Assembly (NCBI RefSeq): GCF_021560175.1
Contig: NZ_CP091110.1
Location: 5,272,501-5,336,500, forward strand
DNA length: 64,000 nt
Reading direction: 5' to 3'
DNA from: Neobacillus drentensis
Lineage (GTDB): Bacteria > Bacillota > Bacilli > Bacillales > Cytobacillaceae
A program made the translations under genes and the position numbers. Positions 8,872-17,400 of this stretch are shown in pieces (position 1 is the stretch's first letter; each line of letters starts with the position of its first letter). The notes under the pieces were generated by a model that worked only from the letters and a program-made list of their open reading frames with translations, searched no databases and had not been told where the DNA came from.

Positions 8872-9711
8872 TTACTCAGAAACCGGTACAACTGCACCTT
8901 TGTATTTATCAAGGATAAAGTCTTGAACTTCTTTAGAGTGAAGAACTTCTACAAGTGTTTTGATTGCAGGCTTGTTTTCGTCCCCTTTACGAACGGCAAT
9001 GACGTTTACGTAAGGAGAATTCTTGTCTTCAATTGCAATTGAATCTTTGATTGGGTTTAAGCCGGCATCAATCGCGTAGTTTGAGTTAATTAAAACCGCA
9101 TCACCTTCACCGTTTTTATAGATTTGTGGTAAAAGTTTTGCTTCATAATCTGCATCAAATACTAATTTCTTAGGATTTTCTACTACATCTTTAATTTCAG
9201 CTTTTGTTTTATCAATACCTGACTTCAATTTGATTAGTCCTTGAGCTTCAAGTAATGAAAGCAGACGGCCATGGTCCGCAACAGAGTTACTCATAATTAA
9301 ATGAGCGCCTGTAGGAAGATCACTTAATTTTTTATATTTTTTTGAATAGACACCGATTGGCTCGATGTGGATTCCGCCAGCATTTACAAATCCATAACCA
9401 AACTCTTTATTTTGTGACTCTAGGTATGGGATGTGCTGGAAATAGTTTGCATCTAATTCTTTTGATTGTAAGGCTTTGTTTGGAAGTACATAGTCAGTAA
9501 ACGTCTTAATCTGTAAATCAATACCTTTTTCTTTTAAAATTGGTTTCGCTTTTTCTAAGATTTCTGCGTGTGGAACAGTTGATGCTCCGACTACTAATGT
9601 TGTTGTTTTACTTTTTGAATCTGTTCCCTCAGACTTTTGTTCTGATTTACCACAAGCAGCTAATGCTAACACGAGTGATAAGGCTAAAATTACTGTTACC
9701 CACTTTTTCAT
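8872..9711 (-). CDS. metQ: Methionine ABC transporter substrate-binding lipoprotein MetQ
   Basis: 279 residues. The N-terminus is a lipoprotein signal peptide ending in the lipobox LALAAC, so the protein should be anchored outside the membrane. The body is NlpA/MetQ type: GASTVPHAEIL, QIKTFTDYVLPNKAL, ANYFQHIPYL, GIHIEPIGVYS and VINSNYAIDAGL-like stretches. It captures methionine (or its D-isomer or sulfoxide) for MetNP. It is last in metN-metP-metQ, 14 bp after metP, under the S-box riboswitch. Confidence 0.95.
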   Translation of the reverse strand: MKKWVTVILALSLVLALAACGKSEQKSEGTDSKSKTTTLVVGASTVPHAEILEKAKPILKEKGIDLQIKTFTDYVLPNKALQSKELDANYFQHIPYLESQNKEFGYGFVNAGGIHIEPIGVYSKKYKKLSDLPTGAHLIMSNSVADHGRLLSLLEAQGLIKLKSGIDKTKAEIKDVVENPKKLVFDADYEAKLLPQIYKNGEGDAVLINSNYAIDAGLNPIKDSIAIEDKNSPYVNVIAVRKGDENKPAIKTLVEVLHSKEVQDFILDKYKGAVVPVSE

Positions 9712-9725
9712 GTTGACCTCTCCTT

Positions 9726-10394
9726 TTATCTTTTATCTAATTTTGAAGTGATAAAATCACCGATAAACTGAATTACAAAAACAATTAATAAAATTATGAC
9801 GGTAGCAATTACCGTAACGTCGTTCTGGTTTCTTTGAAAACCGTAGTTATAGGCAAGGTTCCCAAGACCGCCGGCTCCGATCGCACCTGCCATCGCCGTG
9901 TATCCAACAAGGGCAATCGCAGTAACAGTGATACCGGAAATAAGGGCTGGCATGGATTCTGGTAATAACACCTTCCATATGATCGTTCCAGTAGTAGCGC
10001 CCATTGATCTCGCCGCTTCAATGACCCCTTTATCAATTTCTCTGAGGCCGATTTCCACCATTCTTGCATAAAATGGAGCTGCTCCAATAATAAGAGAAGG
10101 TAATGCCGCATCTTCACCAATCATTGTTCCAACTAAAATGGTTGTCAGCGGAATTAATAAGACTATTAGGATAATAAACGGAATCGAACGAAAAATATTG
10201 ACAATCGCACTAATCACACCGTTAATCGGCTTGTTTTCCCAGAGGTTGCCTTTGGATGTAAGAAATAAAATTAATCCTAATAAAGTCCCTAAAATAAACG
10301 TTGCAACCACGGAAATGCCGGCCATGTAAAGGGTGTTTTTCGTTTCCTCCCACATGATTAACCAGTCAACATTTGGCAGATAATGTTTAATCAT
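9726..10394 (-). CDS. metP: Methionine ABC transporter permease MetP
   Basis: 222 residues with about five membrane helices (BPD_transp_1 fold). The ATPase-contact EAA loop is visible as EAARSMGATTGTIIWKVLLPES, and GYTAMAGAIGAGGLGN is typical of MetI/MetP. It forms the transmembrane channel for methionine import. Its start overlaps the end of metN by 8 bp. Confidence 0.95.
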   Translation of the reverse strand: MIKHYLPNVDWLIMWEETKNTLYMAGISVVATFILGTLLGLILFLTSKGNLWENKPINGVISAIVNIFRSIPFIILIVLLIPLTTILVGTMIGEDAALPSLIIGAAPFYARMVEIGLREIDKGVIEAARSMGATTGTIIWKVLLPESMPALISGITVTAIALVGYTAMAGAIGAGGLGNLAYNYGFQRNQNDVTVIATVIILLIVFVIQFIGDFITSKLDKR

Positions 10395-11412
10395 TTGTAA
10401 CCACCTCCACTCCTACATGCTGAGAGCGAATGAACTCAACCGCCTGGTTGACTTCCTTGTTGTCGCCATCGATATGAATGAACAAGGTTCCATATGATCC
10501 GTTTTGCGTTTGCGCAATCTTACCTTGTAAAATATTTACGGTAACCGGATGATTACGGATTAAATTGGTGATTACTGGCTGCTCCGCTGATTCGCCAATA
10601 AAGGTTAATTGGACAATCTGTCCGGATGGATATTGTTCTAGTAAATGTTCAACTGCTTCTTTTGTATCGTCATTCTCTGATACTTGCTGGACAAATCGCT
10701 TCGTGATTGGCTGCTGTGGTTTTTTAAATACATCCAGCACCGAACCAAGTTCGACGACCCTGCCGCTTTCCATCACAGCAACGCGGTGACAGAGTTTTCG
10801 AATCACATGCATTTCATGGGTAATTAATACAATCGTTAACCCAAGGCGTTTATTGATATCCACCAGTAATTCTAGGATCGAATCCGTGGTTTGCGGATCT
10901 AACGCTGAAGTTGCTTCGTCACAAAGCAAGACTTTAGGGTTATTCGCAAGCGCTCTGGCAATCCCCACACGCTGTTTTTGACCGCCGCTAAGTTCGGATG
11001 GATAAGCATTTTCCCGGCCTTCTAACCCGACTAGTTTGACTAATTCGGCCACTCGTTTCTTTCGTTGCGGTCCTTTGACACCCGCAATTTCTAATGGAAA
11101 GGCGATATTTTCACTAACTGTTCTGGACCACAATAAGTTGAAGTGCTGGAAGATCATACTGATTTCTTGGCGGGCCTTTCGTAATTCTGAGCCCTTTATT
11201 TTTGAAATTACACGGCCGGCAACTGTAACACTGCCCTCTGTTGGAATCTCCAAGCCGTTTAACATACGGATTAACGTACTTTTTCCGGCTCCGCTATAGC
11301 CAATTACACCGAAAATTTCTCCCTCTTCAATCTTAAGGTTCACATCATCGACTGCCTTGAGGTCCCCTTTTTTACCAGGAAATATCTTCCGAACATTCTG
11401 AATAGAAATCAT
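10387..11412 (-). CDS. metN: Methionine ABC transporter ATPase MetN
   Basis: 341 residues. Walker A GYSGAGKST is at about residues 38-46, the signature is LSGGQKQRVGIARAL, and Walker B is VLLCDEATSALDP. The C-terminal 80 or so residues fit the NIL domain of MetN, which binds methionine and inhibits transport. It is the first gene of metNPQ. An S-box riboswitch with terminator lies directly upstream. Confidence 0.96.
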   Translation of the reverse strand: MISIQNVRKIFPGKKGDLKAVDDVNLKIEEGEIFGVIGYSGAGKSTLIRMLNGLEIPTEGSVTVAGRVISKIKGSELRKARQEISMIFQHFNLLWSRTVSENIAFPLEIAGVKGPQRKKRVAELVKLVGLEGRENAYPSELSGGQKQRVGIARALANNPKVLLCDEATSALDPQTTDSILELLVDINKRLGLTIVLITHEMHVIRKLCHRVAVMESGRVVELGSVLDVFKKPQQPITKRFVQQVSENDDTKEAVEHLLEQYPSGQIVQLTFIGESAEQPVITNLIRNHPVTVNILQGKIAQTQNGSYGTLFIHIDGDNKEVNQAVEFIRSQHVGVEVVTND

Positions 11413-11499
11413 TTGATCACCTACTTTTTATTGACTTTATTTGAATATAGGGTTAACTGCATGTATATAAAGGATTCTATTATTTCAGAAAAATAAAAA

Positions 11500-11651
11500 T
11501 ACCCTTCTGCACGGGCAGAAAGGCATTATGAAAAATAAACCTTTCTCCCATCTTCCAAAGCAAATGCTTTGTGTGAATTGGCACCATTTCAATAAATATT
11601 GACGGTTGCCGGGCTTCATCGGGCACATCCCTCCACCTCTCTTGATAAGAG
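11500..11651 (-). promoter_or_regulatory. SAM-I (S-box) riboswitch of metNPQ
   Basis: The minus strand has the S-box core GAGGGATGTGCCCGATGAAG then CCCGGCAACC and GGTGCCAATTC. P1 pairs CTCTTATC (11644-11651) with GATGGGAG (11545-11552). The terminator hairpin CTTTCTGC/GCAGAAGG with a T-rich tail lies at about 11500-11523. Its 5' half can pair instead with GGGAGAAAGG, the antiterminator. Known behaviour: SAM binding favours termination, so uptake genes turn on when SAM is low. Confidence 0.95.
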
Positions 11652-11715
11652 CTTACAGCTTCTATATTCAATTTAACTTGTTATTTGTTTAACTAAAATT
11701 ATTTTAACAAAAGTT

Positions 11716-11744
11716 ATCGTATCATGTCTAAAAATAGGTGTCAA
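11716..11744 (-). promoter_or_regulatory. Sigma-A promoter of metNPQ
   Basis: TTGACA (11739-11744), 17-bp spacer, TACGAT (11716-11721) on the minus strand, about 65 bp before the aptamer. Confidence 0.75.
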
Positions 11745-11776
11745 CGATTTTCTCGGAATATATTAATAGGTAAAAT

Positions 11777-13093
11777 TTAGGCTTTCGCTTTTAATGAGGC
11801 TAATCCTGTTGCAGCTTCAATCGCTGACTCCAAGTCATCGATTAGATCCTCGACATTCTCAATACCGATGGAAAGACGGATTAAATCCTCTGATACACCG
11901 GCAGCCTTCAGTCCTTCAGTGTCTAACTGCTGATGTGTGGTGCTGGCAGGATGAATAATTAGACTCTTAGCATCACCAACATTGGCAACATGGGCCCAGA
12001 GTGTCAAGGAATTGATCAATTTGGCACCTGCTTCTTTTCCACCTTTAATACCAAAGACAACCATGGAACCCGCACCCTTTGGTAAATACTTTTTCGCTAA
12101 CTCATAATCAGGATGGGAGCTGTGACCAGGATAGGATACCCATGCTACCGCCGGATGAGCTAGTAAATAATCCACAACTTGCTTGGTATTGGCTACATGC
12201 TCCTTCATCCGCACATGAAGGGTTTCAAGCCCTATTGTGAACTGAAATGCATTTTGCGGGCTTAGCGCAGGTCCAAGATCGCGCAATAATTGAACGCGGG
12301 CTTTTATGATATACGCGACCGCCCCTAAGGCTTCTGCATAGACAAGTCCATGATAGCTGTCATCAGGGGTGGTGAAGCCTGGGAATCGTGATGAATTCCA
12401 ATCAAACTTTCCGCCATCGACGATAACTCCACCGGTTGTGGTTCCGTTCCCTAACAACCACTTGGTTGCAGAGTGCACAACGATGTCCGCACCATGCTCG
12501 ATTGGACGGCAGAGGTATGGGGTGGCGAATGTATTATCAATAATTAAGGGGACCCCTGCTGCATGGGCTATGTCGGCTACTTTTTCAATATCCAGTACTC
12601 GTAAACTTGGATTACCAATCGTTTCGGCAAAGACCGCTTTTGTTTTTTCCGTAATCGCTTGGTGGAAGTTTTCCGGATTTTCGGCATCAACAAATTTTAC
12701 GTTGATTCCGTATTTAGGCAAGGTGACTGCCAATAAATTATAGGTTCCACCGTAAAGATTGGATGCAGCCACGATCTCATCGCCTGCTTCAGCGACATTT
12801 AAAATCGCAAGTGTAATCGCTGCCATCCCGCTGGCAACAGCGAGTGCGCCCACTCCGCCTTCCAGCAGGGCAACGCGGTCTTCAAATACAGTGGTTGTCG
12901 GGTTGTGAATTCGTGTGTATATGTAACCAGGTTCTGCAAGACTAAAAAGGTTGGCCGCATGTTCGGTATTTTTAAATTGATAGGCATTGTTTTGATAGAT
13001 TGGAACAGCACGTGCTCCTGTTACAGGATCGGGTGACAAGCCTCCATGAACACTTAGTGTTTCAAAACGGTACTTCTTTTGATTATCCGCCAT
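11777..13093 (-). CDS. metY: O-acetylhomoserine sulfhydrylase (MetY-type PLP enzyme)
   Basis: 438 residues from ATG 13093, which has GGAGG in front; the longer frame to 13168 runs into the riboswitch and was rejected. It is a Cys/Met-metabolism PLP enzyme: YTRIHNPTTTVFE near the N-terminus, SGMAAITLA, the PLP lysine in HSATKWLLGNGTTTGG, and the HPASTTHQQ motif. It should combine O-acetylhomoserine with sulfide (or methanethiol) to give homocysteine (or methionine). It is a single gene under its own S-box. The exact acyl-homoserine substrate is inferred from the family. Confidence 0.92.
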   Translation of the reverse strand: MADNQKKYRFETLSVHGGLSPDPVTGARAVPIYQNNAYQFKNTEHAANLFSLAEPGYIYTRIHNPTTTVFEDRVALLEGGVGALAVASGMAAITLAILNVAEAGDEIVAASNLYGGTYNLLAVTLPKYGINVKFVDAENPENFHQAITEKTKAVFAETIGNPSLRVLDIEKVADIAHAAGVPLIIDNTFATPYLCRPIEHGADIVVHSATKWLLGNGTTTGGVIVDGGKFDWNSSRFPGFTTPDDSYHGLVYAEALGAVAYIIKARVQLLRDLGPALSPQNAFQFTIGLETLHVRMKEHVANTKQVVDYLLAHPAVAWVSYPGHSSHPDYELAKKYLPKGAGSMVVFGIKGGKEAGAKLINSLTLWAHVANVGDAKSLIIHPASTTHQQLDTEGLKAAGVSEDLIRLSIGIENVEDLIDDLESAIEAATGLASLKAKA

Positions 13094-13127
13094 ATTTCCT
13101 GTTCCTCCTTTTTGACAATAGAACGAC

Positions 13128-13265
13128 AAAACCCCCGCTTCCGAAGAAGAGGGGGTTCTTCTTCTCATCTTTCGAGCTGGTTTGCTCTGCTGGAATTGGC
13201 ACCGTGTTCGTAAACCGGTTGCCGGGCTTCAAAGGGCCAGTCCCTCCACCACTCTAGATAAGATT
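13128..13265 (-). promoter_or_regulatory. SAM-I (S-box) riboswitch of metY
   Basis: The minus strand has GTGGAGGGACTGGCCC, AAGCCCGGCAACC and GGTGCCAATTCC. P1 pairs TCTTATC (13257-13263) with GATGAGA (13163-13169). The terminator stem AACCCCC/GGGGGTT with T run is at 13128-13157. This is the second S-box in 2 kb. Confidence 0.95.
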
Positions 13266-13291
13266 CTGAAAGTTCGATTGTTGTTAACTAT

Positions 13292-13320
13292 AGATTACTA
13301 GAATTTTAATTCCGAGTCAA
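13292..13320 (-). promoter_or_regulatory. Sigma-A promoter of metY
   Basis: TTGACT (13315-13320), 17 bp, TAATCT (13292-13297) on the minus strand, just upstream of the S-box. Confidence 0.7.
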
Positions 13321-13329
13321 CATATAGGA

Positions 13330-13677
13330 TTACATAACTTTAGCAAGATTTTTATGTGCTTTTGTTAAAAAGAAGATGGATTCGAGTAGCAGTGTGGTTC
13401 TTAGGGGGGCGGTTATGGTTAGCTTTCCTTTCTTTTCAAGTGTTCGCAGTGTTTCGGTTCCTTCAAAAAGCTGTTGTATGGCTTGTATGTCCCCTTTGAC
13501 TTCCGAACAAATGATTTCTGGATCATTTAGTAACGACATTTGGCCATTTTTAATTTGGATAGTCGCAGTATCCTGTTCACAATAAAATTTTACTTTTATA
13601 TCTGCATGTTTGATAAGGCTAAAGATATGGCCCTGTAAGGTGAATTTTTCTAAAAATCTTTCTGCCAGTTCGTTCAT
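13330..13677 (-). CDS. Small SCP2-like (sterol-carrier fold) protein, uncharacterised
   Basis: 115 residues from the ATG at 13677, which has GGAG eight bases upstream; a GTG at 13686 is the alternative. The pattern of a short amphipathic start, a central VKFYCEQDTATIQIKNGQ beta region, EIICSEVKGDIQAIQQLFEG and a hydrophobic tail resembles SCP2-type lipid-binding proteins. The call rests on fold-like pattern only. No signal peptide. It is transcribed toward the metY promoter and stands alone, divergent from the NERD gene. Function unknown. Confidence 0.6.
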   Translation of the reverse strand: MNELAERFLEKFTLQGHIFSLIKHADIKVKFYCEQDTATIQIKNGQMSLLNDPEIICSEVKGDIQAIQQLFEGTETLRTLEKKGKLTITAPLRTTLLLESIFFLTKAHKNLAKVM

Positions 13678-13888
13678 CTCTACCACTCCGGTCTGTGCGC
13701 ACGTAATAGTTTACTTATTCAGCATCGAGGACGGGATTCCTTTGATTATCGCTCGACAATTCTCTGTTGAATTAGGCTATTTAAGACGATTTCCTGAGAA
13801 ATATGTCGAGTCTTCGAAAGTGTTAAAAAATAGTCAAATCTTTGGCACGGAATTATCGTTAAAATGAAGGTTAGAAAGGATGTGGAGT

Positions 13889-14797
13889 ATGATTTTAAAG
13901 GATCGCCCGGAACCGCTTGAATTAAGACTATTAAAGTTATTAGACGCTCGAACAGTGTTAGAAGAAAAGGAAAAAAAGTCTCTTCATAATAAAGCTAAAG
14001 GATATGAGGGTGAAAAAGTGTTTGATTTGTTAACGGAAAAGCTCGCGCCTCCAAGTTACCTCTTACATGACTTGCTGCTGGAGTCAAATAATAGCCAGTT
14101 TCAAATGGATTCGTTGATGATTAGACAGGGGCCCATTTATCTTTTTGAGGTAAAAAATTTTGAAGGTGATTTTTATTATGAAAATGGCCGGTTTTATTCT
14201 CTCACTTCCAATAAGGAAATCAAGAATCCATTGCTGCAATTGGAACGCTGTGAATCACTGCTTAGGCAGCTTCTCCAAAGTCTCGGGTACCGCATGGCTA
14301 TTGAGGCCTATGTTATTTTTATTAACCCTAAATTCCACTTATATCAATCCCCAATGAATCAACCCATTGTCTATCCAAATCAGCTTCCCGATTTTATGAG
14401 TAAATTAAATAGAAAATCGTCCACTTTGAATGGACACCATAAAAGTCTTGCTGAGCAATTGGTCTCTATGCACCAGACGGAATCTCCTTATGAAAAGTAT
14501 TCGAAGTATTCGATTGATCGGTTAAAGAAAGGGGTTATTTGTGGGGGTTGTCATTCTTTTGGTGTATCTATAAATGATAGATATTTACAATGTAGGGTTT
14601 GTGGTCATCGTGAAGGGATTGATGCTGCTGTAGTAAGAGCTGTCGAGGAAATAAGGCTGCTTTATCCTCATGAAAGAATAACAACTAATTTAGTTTTTGA
14701 ATGGTGTGAGAGTATTGATTCAAAGAAGACTATTAGGAGGGTTTTAAAACAAAACTTGGTCTGTAATGGAAAGACAAAGGGGCTCTTTTATGAATAG
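13889..14797 (+). CDS. NERD-domain protein with C-terminal zinc ribbon
   Basis: 302 residues from the ATG at 13889, placed well after AAAGGATG; the first ATG at 13880 has no room for a binding site. An N-terminal NERD (nuclease-related) domain is visible: KGYEGEKVFDLL, HDLLLESNNSQFQMDSLMI and FEVKNFEGD, where the E-x-K of a PD-(D/E)XK-like fold is kept. Near residues 210-240 a C-x2-C...C-x2-C pair (CGGCH, CRVCGH) suggests a zinc ribbon. DNA processing is a plausible but unproven role. It stands alone between divergent and convergent neighbours. Confidence 0.8.
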   Translation: MILKDRPEPLELRLLKLLDARTVLEEKEKKSLHNKAKGYEGEKVFDLLTEKLAPPSYLLHDLLLESNNSQFQMDSLMIRQGPIYLFEVKNFEGDFYYENGRFYSLTSNKEIKNPLLQLERCESLLRQLLQSLGYRMAIEAYVIFINPKFHLYQSPMNQPIVYPNQLPDFMSKLNRKSSTLNGHHKSLAEQLVSMHQTESPYEKYSKYSIDRLKKGVICGGCHSFGVSINDRYLQCRVCGHREGIDAAVVRAVEEIRLLYPHERITTNLVFEWCESIDSKKTIRRVLKQNLVCNGKTKGLFYE

Positions 14798-14879
14798 TTT
14801 TGTGGTGTGTATGTTTTGTTTGTATGTTTACTGTGCCCGAGCTGTTTTTTATAAACATGGTAGCTTTATTTTATTTTAA

Positions 14880-15245
14880 TGGTTTATTATTTTGACCGCT
14901 ATGGTCTCCTTTTTACCGTGGCGGGCACTATTCCTTTTTAATTTGACCGCTACGATTTCCTTTTTACCGCGGCGGGCACTATTCCTTTTTATTTTGACCG
15001 CTACGGTTTCCTTTTTACCGCGGCGGGCACTATTCCTTTTTATTTTGACCGCTACGGTTTCCTTTTTACCGCGGCGGACACTATTCCTTTTTATTTTGAC
15101 CGCTACGGTTTCCTTTTTACCGCGGCGGACACTATTCCTTTTTATTTTGACCGCTTCGGCTTCTTTTTTACCGTGGCGGGCACTATTCCTTTTTATTTTG
15201 ACCGCTACGGTTTTCCTTTTACTGTGATGGGCACAATTCCTTCTT
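14880..15245. repeat. 51-bp tandem repeat array, about seven copies
   Basis: GACCGCTACGGTTTCC recurs at 14894, 14945, 14996, 15047 and onward every 51 bp. Each unit holds the small inverted repeat ACCG-CTA-CGGT and a CCGCGGCGGGC block. Because 51 is a multiple of 3, long repetitive frames are open on both strands (minus: KIKRNSARRGKKETVA), without a convincing ribosome binding site. It fills the gap between the convergent NERD gene and yusE. Confidence 0.92.
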
Positions 15246-15262
15246 CGCCCACCCCACTCATA

Positions 15263-15291
15263 CAAAAAACAGATGCGGCACCCCGCATCTG
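15263..15291 (-). terminator. Terminator after yusE
   Basis: Minus-strand stem CAGATGCGG/CCGCATCTG followed by TTTTTTG, ending at the yusE stop. Confidence 0.85.
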
Positions 15292-15292
15292 C

Positions 15293-15601
15293 TCACCCAA
15301 GATAAGATTTAATTTTTTCAAGTAAATAAGGGACAGAATGAAACGCATAAATCGCTTCCTCGACCTCACCGTTACGAATAATCAACAGGCAGGGTACACT
15401 TTCAATAGCAAAATTCTCCGCCAAATCCGGATAAAAATTCAAGTTCATTTTTCCCATCGCCACATCTACAAGCTCCTCTACGATTTGAAGCATTCGAGAA
15501 GCTACCTGACAAGTACCGCATAGAGGCGTATAAAAATATAACAGACCGATTCCCTCATGGTCGAGGAAATCAGCCAATTCAGTTCGATTCCATTCATTCA
15601 T
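15293..15601 (-). CDS. yusE: Thioredoxin-like protein YusE
   Basis: 102 residues from ATG 15601 (a GTG at 15604 is possible). It has the thioredoxin fold pattern with the CGTC redox pair at about residues 28-31, VAMGKMNLNFYPDLAENFAI and the cis-proline region SVPCLLII. It is probably a cytoplasmic thiol-disulfide exchange protein. It follows the Toprim gene by 6 bp, and the yusF-yusE order is that of B. subtilis. Specific partner unknown. Confidence 0.85.
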   Translation of the reverse strand: MNEWNRTELADFLDHEGIGLLYFYTPLCGTCQVASRMLQIVEELVDVAMGKMNLNFYPDLAENFAIESVPCLLIIRNGEVEEAIYAFHSVPYLLEKIKSYLG

Positions 15602-15607
15602 CACGCA

Positions 15608-15964
15608 TTAACTCATTTCTAAAAACTCAGCATGGACATCAATATTAGCCCCTAATAGGACCATTGCCAGGTGGTGTTCAGGTGCTGTTGCTACCTCCCG
15701 ATACATCCGGTCAATATACAAATGCTCCGCATGGGGAAATTCTCGTTTAAATCGTTTGCGAAGCTTCTCACCAGAATCATCTGCATCGACGAGGATATAG
15801 ACATCCTTATCCTCTAGAAACTCAATCAATTCCTCTAGTTTAGAATGACTGATGGTTCCATTTGTGCAGATAATCTCCACAGGTTCCTTCACAATATTCT
15901 TCACCTTATTTTTATCGGATTTTCCTTCGACAATAAGAACTTTGTCAACATACGAATCATTCAT
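15608..15964 (-). CDS. yusF: Toprim-domain protein YusF
   Basis: 118 residues forming a single Toprim domain like that of RNase M5 and primases: VLIVEGKSDKNKV with the conserved Glu, and VYILVDADDSGEKLRKRF with the DxD metal-binding pair. It lies directly upstream of yusE. Nucleic-acid cleavage or joining is the family theme. The function of this short form is unknown. Confidence 0.88.
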   Translation of the reverse strand: MNDSYVDKVLIVEGKSDKNKVKNIVKEPVEIICTNGTISHSKLEELIEFLEDKDVYILVDADDSGEKLRKRFKREFPHAEHLYIDRMYREVATAPEHHLAMVLLGANIDVHAEFLEMS

Positions 15965-16095
15965 ATCCCATCACCTGTAATATAAAGTTGTTTATGTTAA
16001 CATATTCTAAAATACTGATTTCGTGTACCATCTTGTTAGTAAGTTAACTATAACATGATTGTCCGCTAAGAAATAGGTATTTGCTTGAAATTATG

Positions 16096-16335
16096 TTAAC
16101 ACCATCCACCATCATCACAGTCGGTATACTTAGCATTCGGCTGTTCAGTTACAGTGACATGCTGATAAATTTTTTGCTGTTCAGCCTCAAAGTGATGATC
16201 CAATTCGACTTGCATCTGATCAGAAAGCTTTATTTTTCCTATTGCTGTATTTTCAAGAAACAGTTCAATTTCACCATTCTTTAATTTTCCAACCACTCGG
16301 TCAGTAACATCAATCTTTTGCTGTTTTAATGTCAT
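16096..16335 (-). CDS. yusG: YusG-like small protein (DUF2553)
   Basis: 79 residues from ATG 16335, preceded by AAGGGTGG; a GTG at 16344 is in frame but lies within that site. The sequence KQQKIDVTDRVVGKLKNGEIELF resembles YusG. It is acidic at the end (DCDDGGWC) and has no membrane segment. Position between yusF and gcvH supports the name. Function unknown. Confidence 0.75.
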   Translation of the reverse strand: MTLKQQKIDVTDRVVGKLKNGEIELFLENTAIGKIKLSDQMQVELDHHFEAEQQKIYQHVTVTEQPNAKYTDCDDGGWC

Positions 16336-16408
16336 TTCTTCCACCCTTTTCGATATGGTTTAGGTTTAGTCTGTCCCCGCCGGACAAGAAAAGGAGTGGA
16401 AATTTAAG

Positions 16409-16438
16409 AGAAAAAGCACCCATAAATAGGTGCTTTTA
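16409..16438 (-). terminator. Terminator after gcvH
   Basis: AAAAGCACC/GGTGCTTTT hairpin directly after the gcvH stop; A and T runs on both sides make it bidirectional. Confidence 0.85.
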
Positions 16439-16443
16439 AAAAA

Positions 16444-16827
16444 TTAGTCTTCTTTAATCATTTCTTCATATTGCTCAGCAGACATTAAATTGTCTACTTC
16501 ACTTACATCAGAAGGCTCAATCACAATCATCCATGCTTTTTCATATGGGGATTCGTTGACAAATTCAGGGTTGTCACTCAAATCCTCATTGATTTCAACC
16601 ACTTTACCACTAACAGGTGCATAGAGCTCCGAAACCGTCTTAACAGATTCTACACTGCCGAAAGGTTCGTCAGCTGATACATCTGCACCAACCTCTGGAA
16701 GTTCAACGAAAACGATATCGCCTAGTTCATGCTGTGCAAAGTCAGTAATCCCAACGCGGACTTTCTCGCCTTCAACCTTTACCCATTCATGCTCTTCAGA
16801 ATAACGCAATTCTTTTGGTAAACTCAT
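16444..16827 (-). CDS. gcvH: Glycine cleavage system H protein
   Basis: 127 residues. GcvH carries the lipoyl arm of the glycine cleavage complex. In Bacillus it is also the first acceptor in lipoate transfer to other enzymes. The lipoylated lysine is at about residue 63 in GSVESVKTVSELYAP. The start MSLPKELRYSEEHEW is the family start with a GGAGGG site. It stands apart from gcvT/gcvP, as in B. subtilis. Confidence 0.97.
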   Translation of the reverse strand: MSLPKELRYSEEHEWVKVEGEKVRVGITDFAQHELGDIVFVELPEVGADVSADEPFGSVESVKTVSELYAPVSGKVVEINEDLSDNPEFVNESPYEKAWMIVIEPSDVSEVDNLMSAEQYEEMIKED

Positions 16828-16872
16828 TTGAAAAATCCCTCCAGTTTCTTAATAAACATCGATTAACTTTTT

Positions 16873-17229
16873 TTAAAGCCAAGTTTTTGCAAACTCTTCT
16901 TCCTTAAAACCAACGATAACACGCTCGCCATCCGTCAGAAGTGGCCTTTTGATTAACATCCCATCAGATGCCAGCAGATCAAGCAGTTCATCCTCTGTTG
17001 CCGTCTTCATTTTATCTTTAATCCCTAATTCACGATACTTTAAACCGCTTGTATTAAAAAATTTCTTTAATTCCAAGCCGCTTTTTTGATAAAATTCCTG
17101 CAGCTGTTCGCGTGATGGGGGCTGCTCAACAATATGTACTTCTTCATAGGAAAGATGATGGGCATCCAGCCATTTCTTCGCATTTCGACATGTGCCGCAT
17201 TTGGGATACCAGTAAAAGGTTAAAGCCAA
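16873..17229 (-). CDS. yusI: Spx/ArsC-like thioredoxin-fold protein YusI
   Basis: 118 residues if started at the TTG at 17229, which has GGGTGGTG in front; an ATG at 17259 would add ten residues but has no binding site. The TTG start gives LALTFYWYPKCGTCRNAKKW, matching the family start with its CxxC. The rest fits the ArsC/Spx fold (KKFFNTSG, GMLIKRPLL). It may be a thiol oxidoreductase or an RNA-polymerase-binding regulator; which is not decidable here. It lies between gcvH and fadE, as in B. subtilis. Confidence 0.85.
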   Translation of the reverse strand: MALTFYWYPKCGTCRNAKKWLDAHHLSYEEVHIVEQPPSREQLQEFYQKSGLELKKFFNTSGLKYRELGIKDKMKTATEDELLDLLASDGMLIKRPLLTDGERVIVGFKEEEFAKTWL

Positions 17230-17359
17230 TCGTTTCACCACCCTATCCGTTTCATTCATAAAAAGTTTATCATATGGCCTTCCAAAATCCTAATGGACCG
17301 CACTCCTAATAGGAAAAATTCGACACCTTTTGTATATTTTCCTTCCCACTTTAAAAATA

Positions 17360-17391
17360 TAATAAAGCCCCAACAAAATAATGAAGGGGCT
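17360..17391 (-). terminator. Terminator of the fadNAE operon
   Basis: Minus-strand stem AGCCCC/GGGGCT followed by a T-rich tail, 10 bp after the fadE stop. Confidence 0.8.
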
Positions 17392-17400
17392 CCCGAATGG

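Noticed and set aside
13093..13168. N-terminal extension of metY
   Set aside because: The extension would be translated from the riboswitch terminator. The ATG at 13093 has the ribosome binding site and the family N-terminus.
14876..15265. Minus-strand frame of 129 codons with repeated NSARRGKKETVA segments
   Set aside because: Its length results from a 51-bp period (multiple of three); the plus strand is open in the same way, and no convincing ribosome binding site or promoter is present.
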